NCBI GenBank assembly: GCA_027076405.1 | Contig: JALTJN010000365.1 | Location: forward strand, 62,001-126,000 | DNA length: 64,000 bases | Source of the DNA: Chromatiales bacterium | Lineage (GTDB): Bacteria > Pseudomonadota > Gammaproteobacteria > UBA6429 | Direction: 5' to 3' | Part shown: in pieces, positions 56,706-64,000 of the stretch | Numbering within the stretch: position 1 is the first letter of the stretch | Layout: each line of letters starts with the position of its first letter | Notes under the pieces: generated by a model | Database searches by the model: none | Seen by the model: the letters and a program-made list of their open reading frames with translations, nothing else | What the model was told of the DNA's origin: nothing | Made by a program: the position numbers and the translations under genes

Positions 56706-57365
56706 ATGCCAAAAATAAAAACGGTTCTCTTTGATCTCGATGGTACTTTAGCCGACACCGCGCCCGATCTTGCTGGTGCACTCAATTACGTTTTAAAAAA
56801 ACACCATTATGAACCCTTACCTTACGACACTATTCGACCATATGTATCTCATGGTGGTGTCGCACTGACAACACTGGGATTTGGAAAAGAGCACCCGGAT
56901 TTTGATACATTGTATCAAGAACTCCTTCAACATTATAAAAATAACATCGCAAATGAGACAACGCTCTTCCCGGGGATGAATGAGTTATTGCTTGAGCTTG
57001 AAAAAAATAATATTAACTGGGGTATCGTCACCAATAAACCTGGCTGGTTAACAGAACCTTTACTTGATGCATTAAATTTAACCTCACGTGCAGCTGCTAT
57101 TGTAAGTGGTGATACACTCGAACAGCGTAAACCTCACCCCGCCCCTATTTTTCATGCTTGTGAGCTGGCAGGAAGTAAAGCAGAAGAATGCCTTTATGTT
57201 GGTGATGCAGAACGTGACATTGAAGCTGGCAACCGGGCAGGTATGCCGTCTATAGTTGCACTGTTTGGCTATATTGCTGAATCGGACACGCCAGAGCAAT
57301 GGGGTGCCCATGCCTCAATCCAATGTCCTCAGGATATAATAGGCATTATTGATTCATTCGCTTAA
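56706..57365 (+). CDS. HAD phosphatase, MupP-like (or phosphoglycolate phosphatase)
   Basis: A HAD-superfamily phosphatase of 219 residues: LFDLDGTLADTAPDL (nucleophile Asp), WGIVTNKPGW, KPHPAPI with the Lys, and YVGDAERDIEAG. In Pseudomonas the gene just after ubiG is mupP, encoding MurNAc-6-phosphate phosphatase of peptidoglycan recycling. The WGIVTNKP motif and a C-terminal FGYIAESDTPEQWGA agree with MupP as I recall it. Automatic annotation would probably say gph. The context favours MupP, but amgK and murU are not in the window. Confidence 0.82.
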   Translation: MPKIKTVLFDLDGTLADTAPDLAGALNYVLKKHHYEPLPYDTIRPYVSHGGVALTTLGFGKEHPDFDTLYQELLQHYKNNIANETTLFPGMNELLLELEKNNINWGIVTNKPGWLTEPLLDALNLTSRAAAIVSGDTLEQRKPHPAPIFHACELAGSKAEECLYVGDAERDIEAGNRAGMPSIVALFGYIAESDTPEQWGAHASIQCPQDIIGIIDSFA

Positions 57366-57387
57366 ATTTTAGAGTAAACTCGTTGCT

Positions 57388-58677
57388 ATGAACGAAACAT
57401 TACTAATAGAACTTCTGCAAAATAAATCAGTGATTATCTCAATAATCATCGCGACGATTTTAGGCAGTCTCATCACCTATATTTATCTACAAAGAAAAAT
57501 CTCGCAACTACGAGAAAAAAATACCGCTCTTGCTACACGGATTGAAATTGAACAACAAAATAATGATGAAAAAATTGCTTCGCTTGAAAAAGCACGGCTA
57601 CAACTAAGCGAAACATTTACTGCTCTCTCCAGCCAGGCACTCAAAAATAATAATGAAGAGTTTTTAAAACTTGCACAGGAAAATTTAAAACAATATCAGG
57701 CGCAAGCGGTAAACGAACTCGAGAAAAAAGAAAAATCCATCGAGCACTTATTAAATCCAATAAAAGAAACATTAAGTAAAACGGAAGAACAAATTCGCAC
57801 TATCGAAAAAGATCGTAAAGAATCTTATGGTGCATTACATAAACATCTCGAAACCATGGCGCAAACTCAGGCTACCCTGCAGGATGAAACTCGCAAACTC
57901 GTCACCGCCCTGCGTCGTCCGGAGGTTCGTGGCCAATGGGGTGAAATGACATTAAAGCGTTTAGCTGAACTTGCCGGCATGGTTGAACATTGTGATTTCT
58001 TTGAACAGGAACAGGTTCGTACTGATGAAGGCGCATTACGACCCGACATGATCGTACGCATGCCCGATGGCCGTGAAATTGTTGTTGATGTAAAAACACC
58101 ATTAGACGCTTACATCAGTGCCATTGAAGCAGTTGATGATACTGAACGTCAAATTCAACTAACACGGCATACTAAAAATGTGAAACAACGCATTAATGAA
58201 CTTGCCGATAAAGCCTATTGGAAACAATTCAAAAATGCACCTGACTTCGTTGTTCTTTTTATTCCAGGAGATCAATTCTTAAGTGCCGCGCTCGATCAAG
58301 AACCTTCTATTTTAGAAAACGCTCTGGCACGTCAGGTTATTCTCGCCACCCCTACCAGTTTTGTTGCCCTGCTTCGTGCAGTTGGCTATGGTTGGCGACA
58401 AGAACAACTAGCAGAAAATGCCGAACATATTAAAACAGTAGGTGAAGAACTCTATGGTCGATTACAAACCTTTACCGACCATCTGCAAAAGCTGGGAAAA
58501 AGCCTTGATAGTGGAATGAAACACTATAATAGTGCTGTTGGTTCTTTTGACAGCCGTGTACTGCCTAGTGCCCGTAAATTTAATGAAATGGGCATATCGA
58601 CTGATAAAAAAATTGCGCAACCGAATCAGGTTGAAACAGCTGTTAGACAGATCGAAACGGATAAAGATGTTACATAG
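57388..58677 (+). CDS. rmuC: RmuC-family DNA recombination protein
   Basis: A 429-residue protein with an N-terminal membrane helix (about 13–32), a long Gln/Glu/Lys-rich coiled coil (about 35–165) and a C-terminal nuclease-like domain marked by LRRPEVRGQWGEMTLKRLAE, DMIVRMPDGREIVVDVKTPL (the PD-D/ExK-like Asp and Lys) and FIPGDQFL. RmuC limits inversions at short inverted repeats in E. coli, which is suggestive in a window with many such repeats, though only as coincidence. It is 22 bases after the HAD gene. Confidence 0.92.
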   Translation: MNETLLIELLQNKSVIISIIIATILGSLITYIYLQRKISQLREKNTALATRIEIEQQNNDEKIASLEKARLQLSETFTALSSQALKNNNEEFLKLAQENLKQYQAQAVNELEKKEKSIEHLLNPIKETLSKTEEQIRTIEKDRKESYGALHKHLETMAQTQATLQDETRKLVTALRRPEVRGQWGEMTLKRLAELAGMVEHCDFFEQEQVRTDEGALRPDMIVRMPDGREIVVDVKTPLDAYISAIEAVDDTERQIQLTRHTKNVKQRINELADKAYWKQFKNAPDFVVLFIPGDQFLSAALDQEPSILENALARQVILATPTSFVALLRAVGYGWRQEQLAENAEHIKTVGEELYGRLQTFTDHLQKLGKSLDSGMKHYNSAVGSFDSRVLPSARKFNEMGISTDKKIAQPNQVETAVRQIETDKDVT

Positions 58678-58694
58678 ATAAATAAGGTACAAAT

Positions 58695-59102
58695 ATGGCT
58701 AGCATTAAAATTCACTGGAGCTTTTGGGTAATATGTGTTGTTGCATTAATCTGGAATATTATGGGGAGTATGAACTTCATCATGCAAATGAATCCAGATA
58801 TGTTGGCAAATTATCCTGATGCAGCAAAATCGTTAATTGAAAGTCGCCCGATGTGGGCAACCGGTGCTTTTGCTATCGCTGTGTTTGGCGGTGTGCTTGG
58901 GGACGTTTTCCTGATACTAAGAAAATCTATTGCATACCCCTTATTTATTATTTCTTTCATTGCAGTGGTAGTAACTAACATTCATACCTTTCAAGTAACC
59001 AGTGCAATGGAGATTTTGATTGGCACCTTTATGTCGTTCGTCGTCTCAGCATTTTTAATAGGGTACTCAAAACTCGTTATGCGTAAAGGCTGGATAAACT
59101 AA
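58695..59102 (+). CDS. four-helix membrane protein of unknown function
   Basis: A 135-residue protein with four hydrophobic segments (about 8–28, 53–72, 80–98 and 104–124). It has the motif WVICVVALIWNIMGSMNFIMQ and the polar loop PDMLANYPDAAKSLIESRP. It recalls small uncharacterised membrane proteins found scattered in proteobacteria, but I cannot name the family. It starts 17 bases after rmuC with AAGGT before the ATG, so it is probably co-transcribed. The following 123 bases show no gene. Confidence 0.75.
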   Translation: MASIKIHWSFWVICVVALIWNIMGSMNFIMQMNPDMLANYPDAAKSLIESRPMWATGAFAIAVFGGVLGDVFLILRKSIAYPLFIISFIAVVVTNIHTFQVTSAMEILIGTFMSFVVSAFLIGYSKLVMRKGWIN

Positions 59103-59225
59103 CTATAAAGACCTCAGTTCAGAGCCTGAGGGAACCCCACAAAATTACGAACTTAAGCAAAGATTTCAACGCAAAGGATACATCGGTACCTTAGTTCGCC
59201 GTTCAATTTTCTATCAAAATAAAAT

Positions 59226-59426
59226 TTACTTCTTAATCTTCCCTTTAATATCTTCACCCAATTGTTCAATACTCTCGCCTACTCTTTGTTTGATTTTTTT
59301 CTGCAGGTTTTCTTTTGCAAACGGATTACTAAAAATAGGATTTCCTTTGCCGATATTAACGCCAAGCCATAAGCCAACAATCAATCCCATCAAAATCCCC
59401 ATAAAAAGCATTTTTATCACTTTCAT
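59226..59426 (-). CDS. short membrane-anchored protein of unknown function
   Basis: A 66-residue protein. A single N-terminal hydrophobic segment with glycines (LFMGILMGLIVGLWLGVNIG, about 6–25) is followed by a basic, amphipathic helix KENLQKKIKQRVGESIEQLG. I choose the ATG at 59426 so that the membrane segment is N-terminal; a longer frame adds 11 residues. It lies opposite to its neighbours, diverging from hpnC. No clear ribosome-binding site. Function unknown. Confidence 0.65.
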   Translation of the reverse strand: MKVIKMLFMGILMGLIVGLWLGVNIGKGNPIFSNPFAKENLQKKIKQRVGESIEQLGEDIKGKIKK

Positions 59427-59484
59427 AACCGTAGCACCATTTAAATTTGTATGACTCAATTTGTAGTCGTAGAATACCCCACTT

Positions 59485-60342
59485 ATGGAAAAAGAAACAC
59501 TACAAAATGCTTATAGCGAATGTTTACAGATGGCGAAGTCTCATTATGAGAACTTCCCTGTTGCCTCTCGTCTTTTACCTAAACATTTACGCCTGCCTAT
59601 CGCTGTTATTTATGCCTTTGCTCGCCGTGCTGATGATTTTGCAGATGAAGGCGAGCTATCCGATGAAGAACGCATTGCTGCATTAGATGATTTTGGCGAC
59701 AAGCTGGTTATGATAGAACAAGGAAAAGAGAGCAGTGATACAACCTTTATTGCCCTTGCTGATGTCATCAAACAACACCAGCTTCCTGTATCTCTATTTC
59801 ATGATTTACTCACGGCTTTTAAAATGGATGTAACGAAAAAACGTTATGCTAACTTTGGTGAGGTAATGGAGTATTGCCGCTATTCGGCAAACCCTGTCGG
59901 GCGTTTATTATTACATTTGAACAAAGAAACCTCCCCCCGAAATTTTGGTTATTCAGATGCCATTTGTAGTGCACTGCAATTAACTAATTTTTTACAGGAT
60001 ATTAGTCAAGACATCGAAGAAAGTGATCGCATTTACCTTCCCCAGGATGAAATGCAGCAATTCGGCGTAACCGAAGACGATATCCATAACAAACTCACGA
60101 ACCCGGCAACTCGTCGACTCATTGAATTTCAAATACGCCGTACCGTTAAACTCATGCAGGCAGGTGCTCCATTAGGTAAAGTGTTAAAAGGCCGAATGGG
60201 TCTCGAATTACGCATGACCATTATGGGAGGCTCGCGTATTTTATATCGCTTAAATCAGCAATATGATGACGTTTTTAGCCGCCCGCGTTTAAATAAATGG
60301 GATATTGTCTGGGTTATCTGGAAAGCAATTAGAGCAAAATAA
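59485..60342 (+). CDS. hpnC: hydroxysqualene synthase HpnC
   Basis: A squalene/phytoene-synthase fold enzyme of 285 residues converting presqualene diphosphate to hydroxysqualene. HYENFPVASRLLPKHLR is the HpnC-type start, YAFARRADDFADEG the first Asp-rich motif, and NFLQDISQDIEESDRIYLP the second. It starts the hpnC–hpnD–hpnE group, though a 214-base gap with a family-2 repeat separates it from hpnD. Confidence 0.9.
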   Translation: MEKETLQNAYSECLQMAKSHYENFPVASRLLPKHLRLPIAVIYAFARRADDFADEGELSDEERIAALDDFGDKLVMIEQGKESSDTTFIALADVIKQHQLPVSLFHDLLTAFKMDVTKKRYANFGEVMEYCRYSANPVGRLLLHLNKETSPRNFGYSDAICSALQLTNFLQDISQDIEESDRIYLPQDEMQQFGVTEDDIHNKLTNPATRRLIEFQIRRTVKLMQAGAPLGKVLKGRMGLELRMTIMGGSRILYRLNQQYDDVFSRPRLNKWDIVWVIWKAIRAK

Positions 60343-60370
60343 TTCTTAAAGCTCAAAGGTGCTCATTTTT

Positions 60371-60493
60371 TGTAGGTCAGCCTTCAAGCCGACAGCGAGC
60401 ATATACAAACCCTATATTCTTAATTAATAGAGATAATAAGAAAGTACCTTTTTCTGATTATTATCGCTGCGTCGGGCTGAAGCCCTAGCCACA
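60371..60493. repeat. family-2 palindromic element between hpnC and hpnD
   Basis: A 123-bp element starting TGTAGGTCAGCCTTCAAGCC and ending with the imperfect inverse of the same (TGTGGCTAGGGCTTCAGCCC). The ends have diverged more than those of the copy at 56544. The core is AT-rich and non-coding. It lies inside the squalene gene group. Confidence 0.82.
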
Positions 60494-60556
60494 ATTACTC
60501 GTAATAACAGCAAATTAACGGTAAAATAATCACAATAAAACGACTTAAAGCATCTT

Positions 60557-61420
60557 ATGACCCCCGAAGAATATTGTCAGAACAAAACAGCAAAAAGTGG
60601 CTCGAGCTTTTATTATAGCTTTTTGTTTTTACCCAAGAAAAAACGCCTCGCAATCACTGCACTATATGCATTTTGTCGCGAAGTCGATGACATTGCAGAT
60701 GCTGAAATGGATAACAAGATCAAACTTGTTAAACTCGAATGGTGGCGCACGGAAATTGAAGCATTATTTGCCGGCAGTCCAAATCATCCCGTTACCCATG
60801 CATTATTTACATCTATCCATAACTTTAAGCTGGATAAAAAATATTTTCTGGAAATTATTGATGGCATGGAAATGGATCTTAAAACGGTTCGCTTTAATAA
60901 TTTTGAAGAACTTAATTTATATTGTTACCGGGTTGCAGGTGTTGTAGGTATTCTCTCCGCCAGTATCTTTGGTTATAAAAACCCACAAACCATAGAGTTT
61001 GCAAAAAAACTCGGACTGGCTTTACAACTTACCAATATTATTCGCGATGTTTATGAAGATTCATTACGAGATCGGCTTTACCTGCCTTTGGATGAACTTG
61101 AACAATTTGGCATCAGTGAAAAAGATATTTTTAACCGTAAAGATAGCGAATCATTTCATCAATTAATGCGTTTTCATGCTGAACGTGCCCACCAATGTTA
61201 CCGTGATGCCTTTGCTACCCTTCCGCTTGAGGATCGTTACAACCAAAAAACCGGCACTATAATGGCTGCGATTTATGAAAATACACTCAGTGAAATGGAA
61301 GATGACAAGCTACAGGTTTTAAAACATAAAGTGGTCATTCCCCCTTTCCGAAAAATCATCATTGCATTTAAAACCTGGTTTAAAGAATGGTGGTCGTACC
61401 GGAAGTATAGAAAAGCATGA
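60557..61420 (+). CDS. hpnD: presqualene diphosphate synthase HpnD
   Basis: Condenses two farnesyl diphosphates to presqualene diphosphate. SSFYYSFLFLPKKKRLAITA is the HpnD start, ALYAFCREVDDIADAEMD the first Asp-rich motif, and TNIIRDVYEDSLRDRLYLP the second. Length 287 is standard. Its stop overlaps the hpnE start (ATGA), so translation is coupled. Confidence 0.92.
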   Translation: MTPEEYCQNKTAKSGSSFYYSFLFLPKKKRLAITALYAFCREVDDIADAEMDNKIKLVKLEWWRTEIEALFAGSPNHPVTHALFTSIHNFKLDKKYFLEIIDGMEMDLKTVRFNNFEELNLYCYRVAGVVGILSASIFGYKNPQTIEFAKKLGLALQLTNIIRDVYEDSLRDRLYLPLDELEQFGISEKDIFNRKDSESFHQLMRFHAERAHQCYRDAFATLPLEDRYNQKTGTIMAAIYENTLSEMEDDKLQVLKHKVVIPPFRKIIIAFKTWFKEWWSYRKYRKA

Positions 61421-62739
61421 GCCGGCAAGAATCCGTTATTGTTATAGGTGCAGGTTGGGCTGGACTTGCTGCTGCAGTAACACTAGCAAGCAAGGGACGA
61501 AAAGTTATTGTCTATGAAGCAGCAAAACAAGTCGGTGGCCGGGCCCGAAGTGTTCCTTTTAAAGATATAATGGTCGACAACGGCCAACATCTGATGATTG
61601 GTGCGTACCAGCAATGTATTAAAATTTTAAAACTGGTCGGTCAGTGCCCATATGCAGTAACGAAACGAACACCATTGTTTTTATCTGTTCAGGATGAAAC
61701 GGGTAATCAGACAGAGATAAAGGCCCCCAAATTACCTGCCCCATTACATTTACTTTATGCGCTCATTACAGCAAAAGAATTAAGTTTAAGCGATCGTATT
61801 GCGGCAATACGTTTCGGCCTCTTTGCTAAAAAGCACAACTATGAATTTTCACAAGACATTTCGGTAGAACAGCTATTTATGCAAAGCCGCCAAACGGAGA
61901 GTATTATAAAACAACTCTGGGAACCGCTGTGTTTATCCACTCTCAATACACCGGTTAAAACGGCTTCTGCAAATGTTTTTATGCGTGTTTTTGAAGATGC
62001 CTTTACCCACCATTATTATGATGCAGATCTATTGCTTCCCATTATTGATTTATCCAACACCTTTCCCAATGCTGCTGTTCAATATATTCGTAATAAAGGT
62101 GGAGAGGTACACTTACAGGCCCGGCTTGAAAACATTCATATCGAAAATAACAAGATTCAATCTGTTGATATTAAAAATAACAAGCAAAACCAGAACATTC
62201 AAACAAGCTCGTTAATTATGGCGGTTGCACCACAAAACCTGGCTAAACTTCTACCTGCCACTCAGGAATTAAATAGTTTACTTGATAAAGTAAATTCTTT
62301 TTCTTATCAACCTATTGTTACTGTTTACCTGCAATACCCGCAAGACACTCAACTCAGTCATGCTATGCAGGGATTAAGTGGTACAATTAGCCAATGGGTA
62401 TTTGACCGCGGCCTGCTTTGCAAGCAACATGGCCTGCTTAGTGTTGTTATTAGTTGCGAAGGCTCGCACATGCAAATGGATGAAGACACTTTAATACAAG
62501 CAGTAAAAAAGGAAGTTGAACTGCTGTTTGAGAAAACGCCAAAATTAGAAAAAGCGTTTGTTATACGCGAAAAAAGAGCCACCTTTGCGAGTGAAGTGAA
62601 TAGCAACTCGGCAAGGCCAGAAAACACAACACCGGTTAAAGGATTATTTTTAGCCGGTGACTACACTAACACAGGTTACCCTGCCACTTTAGAGGGTGCC
62701 GTACGAAGTGGCCTGGCTGCTTCATGTTTAATTAAATAA
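61417..62739 (+). CDS. hpnE: hydroxysqualene dehydroxylase HpnE
   Basis: FAD-dependent amine-oxidase-fold enzyme of 440 residues that reduces hydroxysqualene to squalene. The dinucleotide motif VIGAGWAGLAAAVTLASKG (about 9–27) is followed by VYEAAKQVGGRARSV and VDNGQHLMIGAY. The C-terminal FAD segment is LFLAGDYTNTGYPATLEGA. It completes a three-enzyme squalene route with HpnC and HpnD. No squalene–hopene cyclase is within the window. Confidence 0.92.
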   Translation: MSRQESVIVIGAGWAGLAAAVTLASKGRKVIVYEAAKQVGGRARSVPFKDIMVDNGQHLMIGAYQQCIKILKLVGQCPYAVTKRTPLFLSVQDETGNQTEIKAPKLPAPLHLLYALITAKELSLSDRIAAIRFGLFAKKHNYEFSQDISVEQLFMQSRQTESIIKQLWEPLCLSTLNTPVKTASANVFMRVFEDAFTHHYYDADLLLPIIDLSNTFPNAAVQYIRNKGGEVHLQARLENIHIENNKIQSVDIKNNKQNQNIQTSSLIMAVAPQNLAKLLPATQELNSLLDKVNSFSYQPIVTVYLQYPQDTQLSHAMQGLSGTISQWVFDRGLLCKQHGLLSVVISCEGSHMQMDEDTLIQAVKKEVELLFEKTPKLEKAFVIREKRATFASEVNSNSARPENTTPVKGLFLAGDYTNTGYPATLEGAVRSGLAASCLIK

Positions 62740-62754
62740 AGAAAGAAAACTATT

Positions 62755-63516
62755 ATGAATAATTTAATCCAGATTCCAAACGATTTTACGCCACAAGAAA
62801 ACTGTCTAAAAGATAAAATAATTCTTATTACCGGTACAGGTGATGGTATTGGAGCAACAGCGGCCAAAACTTTTGCAAAATACGGTGCAACTATTATTTT
62901 ATTAAGTAAAACAGAAAAGAAAATTATTGATGTTAATGATGAAATTGTCGATGCCGGATACCCGCAACCCGCCATCATCACACTAAATTTGGAAAAGGCA
63001 ACGGCTGATGATTATTTGGGGCTTGCGCAAACGATTAAAAATGAATTCGGTCACCTTGATGGCTTATTACATAATGCAGCCATGTTTGAAGGCCTTAGTC
63101 CTATTTCTCAATTTGATAACACAATATGGAATCGTATTGTGCAAGTTAACTTGCACGCGCCCTTCTTGCTATCACAAGCCATGATTCCATTGTTAAACAA
63201 ATCTTCATCCGCTTCTATGGTATTCACCAGTTCAGGCGTCGCCCGGCAAGGACGAGCATATTGGGGAGCCTATGGTGTAACTAAAGCGGCAGGAGATAAT
63301 TTGATGGGTATTCTTGCCGATGAATTGGAGCTCAGCACACCAATTAGAGTAAACAGCATTGATCCGGGCCGAGTAAGAACCCGAATGCGAGCCCTTGCCT
63401 ATCCGGGAGAAGATCCAATGACGATTCCTGCACCAGCAGATATTATGGATGCTTATATCTACTTAATGAGCGATCAAAGTAAAGACATCAATGGAAAAAT
63501 AATCAATTGCAAATAA
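62755..63516 (+). CDS. YciK-family short-chain dehydrogenase
   Basis: A 253-residue Rossmann-fold oxidoreductase. TGTGDGIGATAAKTFAKYG is the cofactor loop, LLHNAAMFEGL the NAG-like motif, FTSSGVARQGRAYWGAYGVT contains Ser and Tyr, and the Lys follows (YGVTK). The SSGVxRxGRAYWGAY block is characteristic of YciK. In Pseudomonas a YciK gene follows mupP; here about 5.4 kb lies between. Substrate is unknown. Confidence 0.9.
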   Translation: MNNLIQIPNDFTPQENCLKDKIILITGTGDGIGATAAKTFAKYGATIILLSKTEKKIIDVNDEIVDAGYPQPAIITLNLEKATADDYLGLAQTIKNEFGHLDGLLHNAAMFEGLSPISQFDNTIWNRIVQVNLHAPFLLSQAMIPLLNKSSSASMVFTSSGVARQGRAYWGAYGVTKAAGDNLMGILADELELSTPIRVNSIDPGRVRTRMRALAYPGEDPMTIPAPADIMDAYIYLMSDQSKDINGKIINCK

Positions 63517-63543
63517 AATGAACCGCTAACTGAAATATTTATA

Positions 63544-63915
63544 ATGGTAAAGTTGTATCAATTTACAAAGATTAACCCTTATATTGTATCTGCAGCTTTA
63601 ATTATTTCCCTATTGCCAATATACGGATTGCTATCAAACACAGCTATATCAGTTAGTGTATATGGTGGCAATTATGAGGAGGCCTATTTAAAAGATAACC
63701 CGCAGCGTTATTGGTATATTATTAAAGTAGAATTTTATGTTGCCTTATGGATTTTCATACAGTCTTTTATTCGCTTCCCGTTTATTGAATCATTACAACA
63801 AAGAATAATAAATTTTAGAAAAAATCATAAAGTCATATTCTTACTTATTGCGTTTCTAATTATACCAATTATTGTTACGGCTTTAATAATATTGGCGATG
63901 GTAATAATAAATTAA
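63544..63915 (+). CDS. small membrane protein of unknown function
   Basis: A 123-residue protein with hydrophobic segments near 15–33, 64–78 and 96–120. The loop GGNYEEAYLKDNPQRYW between the first two is polar and aromatic. I do not recognise a family. Its stop overlaps the start of the next gene (TAATG), so translation is coupled with the GST-fold protein. Confidence 0.7.
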   Translation: MVKLYQFTKINPYIVSAALIISLLPIYGLLSNTAISVSVYGGNYEEAYLKDNPQRYWYIIKVEFYVALWIFIQSFIRFPFIESLQQRIINFRKNHKVIFLLIAFLIIPIIVTALIILAMVIIN

Positions 63916-64000
63916 TGCGACGAATGACTCAGCCTATTCTATATTCACTACGACAATGCCCTTATGCAATGCGTGCAAGAATGGGAATATTACTTGCGCA
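63915..64000 (+). CDS. glutathione S-transferase-fold protein, N-terminus (partial)
   Basis: Only the first 28 codons lie in the window (MRRMTQPILYSLRQCPYAM, then RARMGILLA). A beta strand leading to CPYAMRARM matches the thioredoxin-fold N-terminus of GST-like proteins, with a Cys at the glutathione-contact position. The true start may be the ATG at codon 4. The product is cut by the window edge. Confidence 0.7.
   Translation, partial: MRRMTQPILYSLRQCPYAMRARMGILLA

Noticed and set aside
59111..59132. CCTCAG...CTGAGG hairpin after the four-helix membrane protein gene
   Set aside because: The stem is only six base pairs and no T-run follows, so it does not qualify as a terminator.
57388..62739. 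The rmuC–hpnE segment considered as a genomic island
   Set aside because: No integrase, tRNA junction or obvious base-composition change marks its borders; only gene order hints at insertion.

Overview
The window is bacterial chromosome and, by gene content and order, gammaproteobacterial. Two blocks are diagnostic: gyrA–serC–serA–pheA–hisC–tyrA–aroA–(manC)–cmk–rpsA–ihfB on the minus strand, and, head-to-head with gyrA, mtaD–ubiG–mupP-like HAD phosphatase with a YciK-type reductase further on, which resembles the arrangement known in Pseudomonas. The DNA is AT-rich by eye. LpxH, a periplasmic cyclophilin and a lipoprotein indicate a Gram-negative envelope. Squalene genes (hpnCDE) and a type-2 glycerate kinase would suit an environmental or methylotroph-like lineage, but genus cannot be set from the sequence alone. 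No phage, integrase, transposase, CRISPR array or plasmid module was seen.

Layout. 1–9.9 kb: MscS channel, cold-shock protein, RhlE helicase with a NYN-domain protein and the ABC-F protein YbiT, a DHH phosphoesterase, small RNA- and DNA-binding proteins, an amino-acid permease, and the cbpA–cbpM chaperone pair. 9.8–17.9 kb: a two-gene ABC-2 exporter, a CPA2 cation/proton antiporter translationally coupled to a Ca2+-type P-type ATPase, and a beta-CASP metallo-hydrolase. 17.9–24.2 kb (minus): a tight glutamate dehydrogenase–DUF1499–KorA–KorB–APC permease cluster that reads as glutamate or amino-acid catabolism through ferredoxin-linked 2-oxoacid oxidation. 24.4–24.7 kb: a tRNA-Pro–Arg–His operon with a stringent-type promoter and a terminator. 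24.8–33.2 kb: folD, cysS, two adjacent cyclophilins, lpxH, a DUF455 ferritin-like protein, glycerate kinase and a self-contained 58-residue membrane-protein unit. 33.2–39.5 kb: an unknown membrane protein, a GGDEF–EAL protein and an orphan assimilatory nitrate reductase. 39.7–54 kb: the gyrA–ihfB block for serine, phenylalanine, tyrosine, histidinol-phosphate and shikimate steps plus DNA and translation functions. 54.3–64 kb: mtaD, ubiG, mupP-like, rmuC, hpnCDE, yciK-like and the start of a GST-fold gene.

The most notable structure outside genes is a set of eight intergenic palindromic elements in three families. Family 1 has four copies with arms built from 9-bp units (AAGRACACN). Family 2 has three copies with TGTAGGTCGGC ends. 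Family 3 is one C/G-rich copy. They sit mainly between cistrons of the biosynthetic blocks, and some touch stop codons or ribosome-binding regions. The best biological hypotheses are the Gdh–DUF1499–KorAB cluster, the squalene genes lying inside a split mtaD–ubiG–mupP–yciK neighbourhood, and these repeats as intercistronic elements. None of these is proven from sequence alone.
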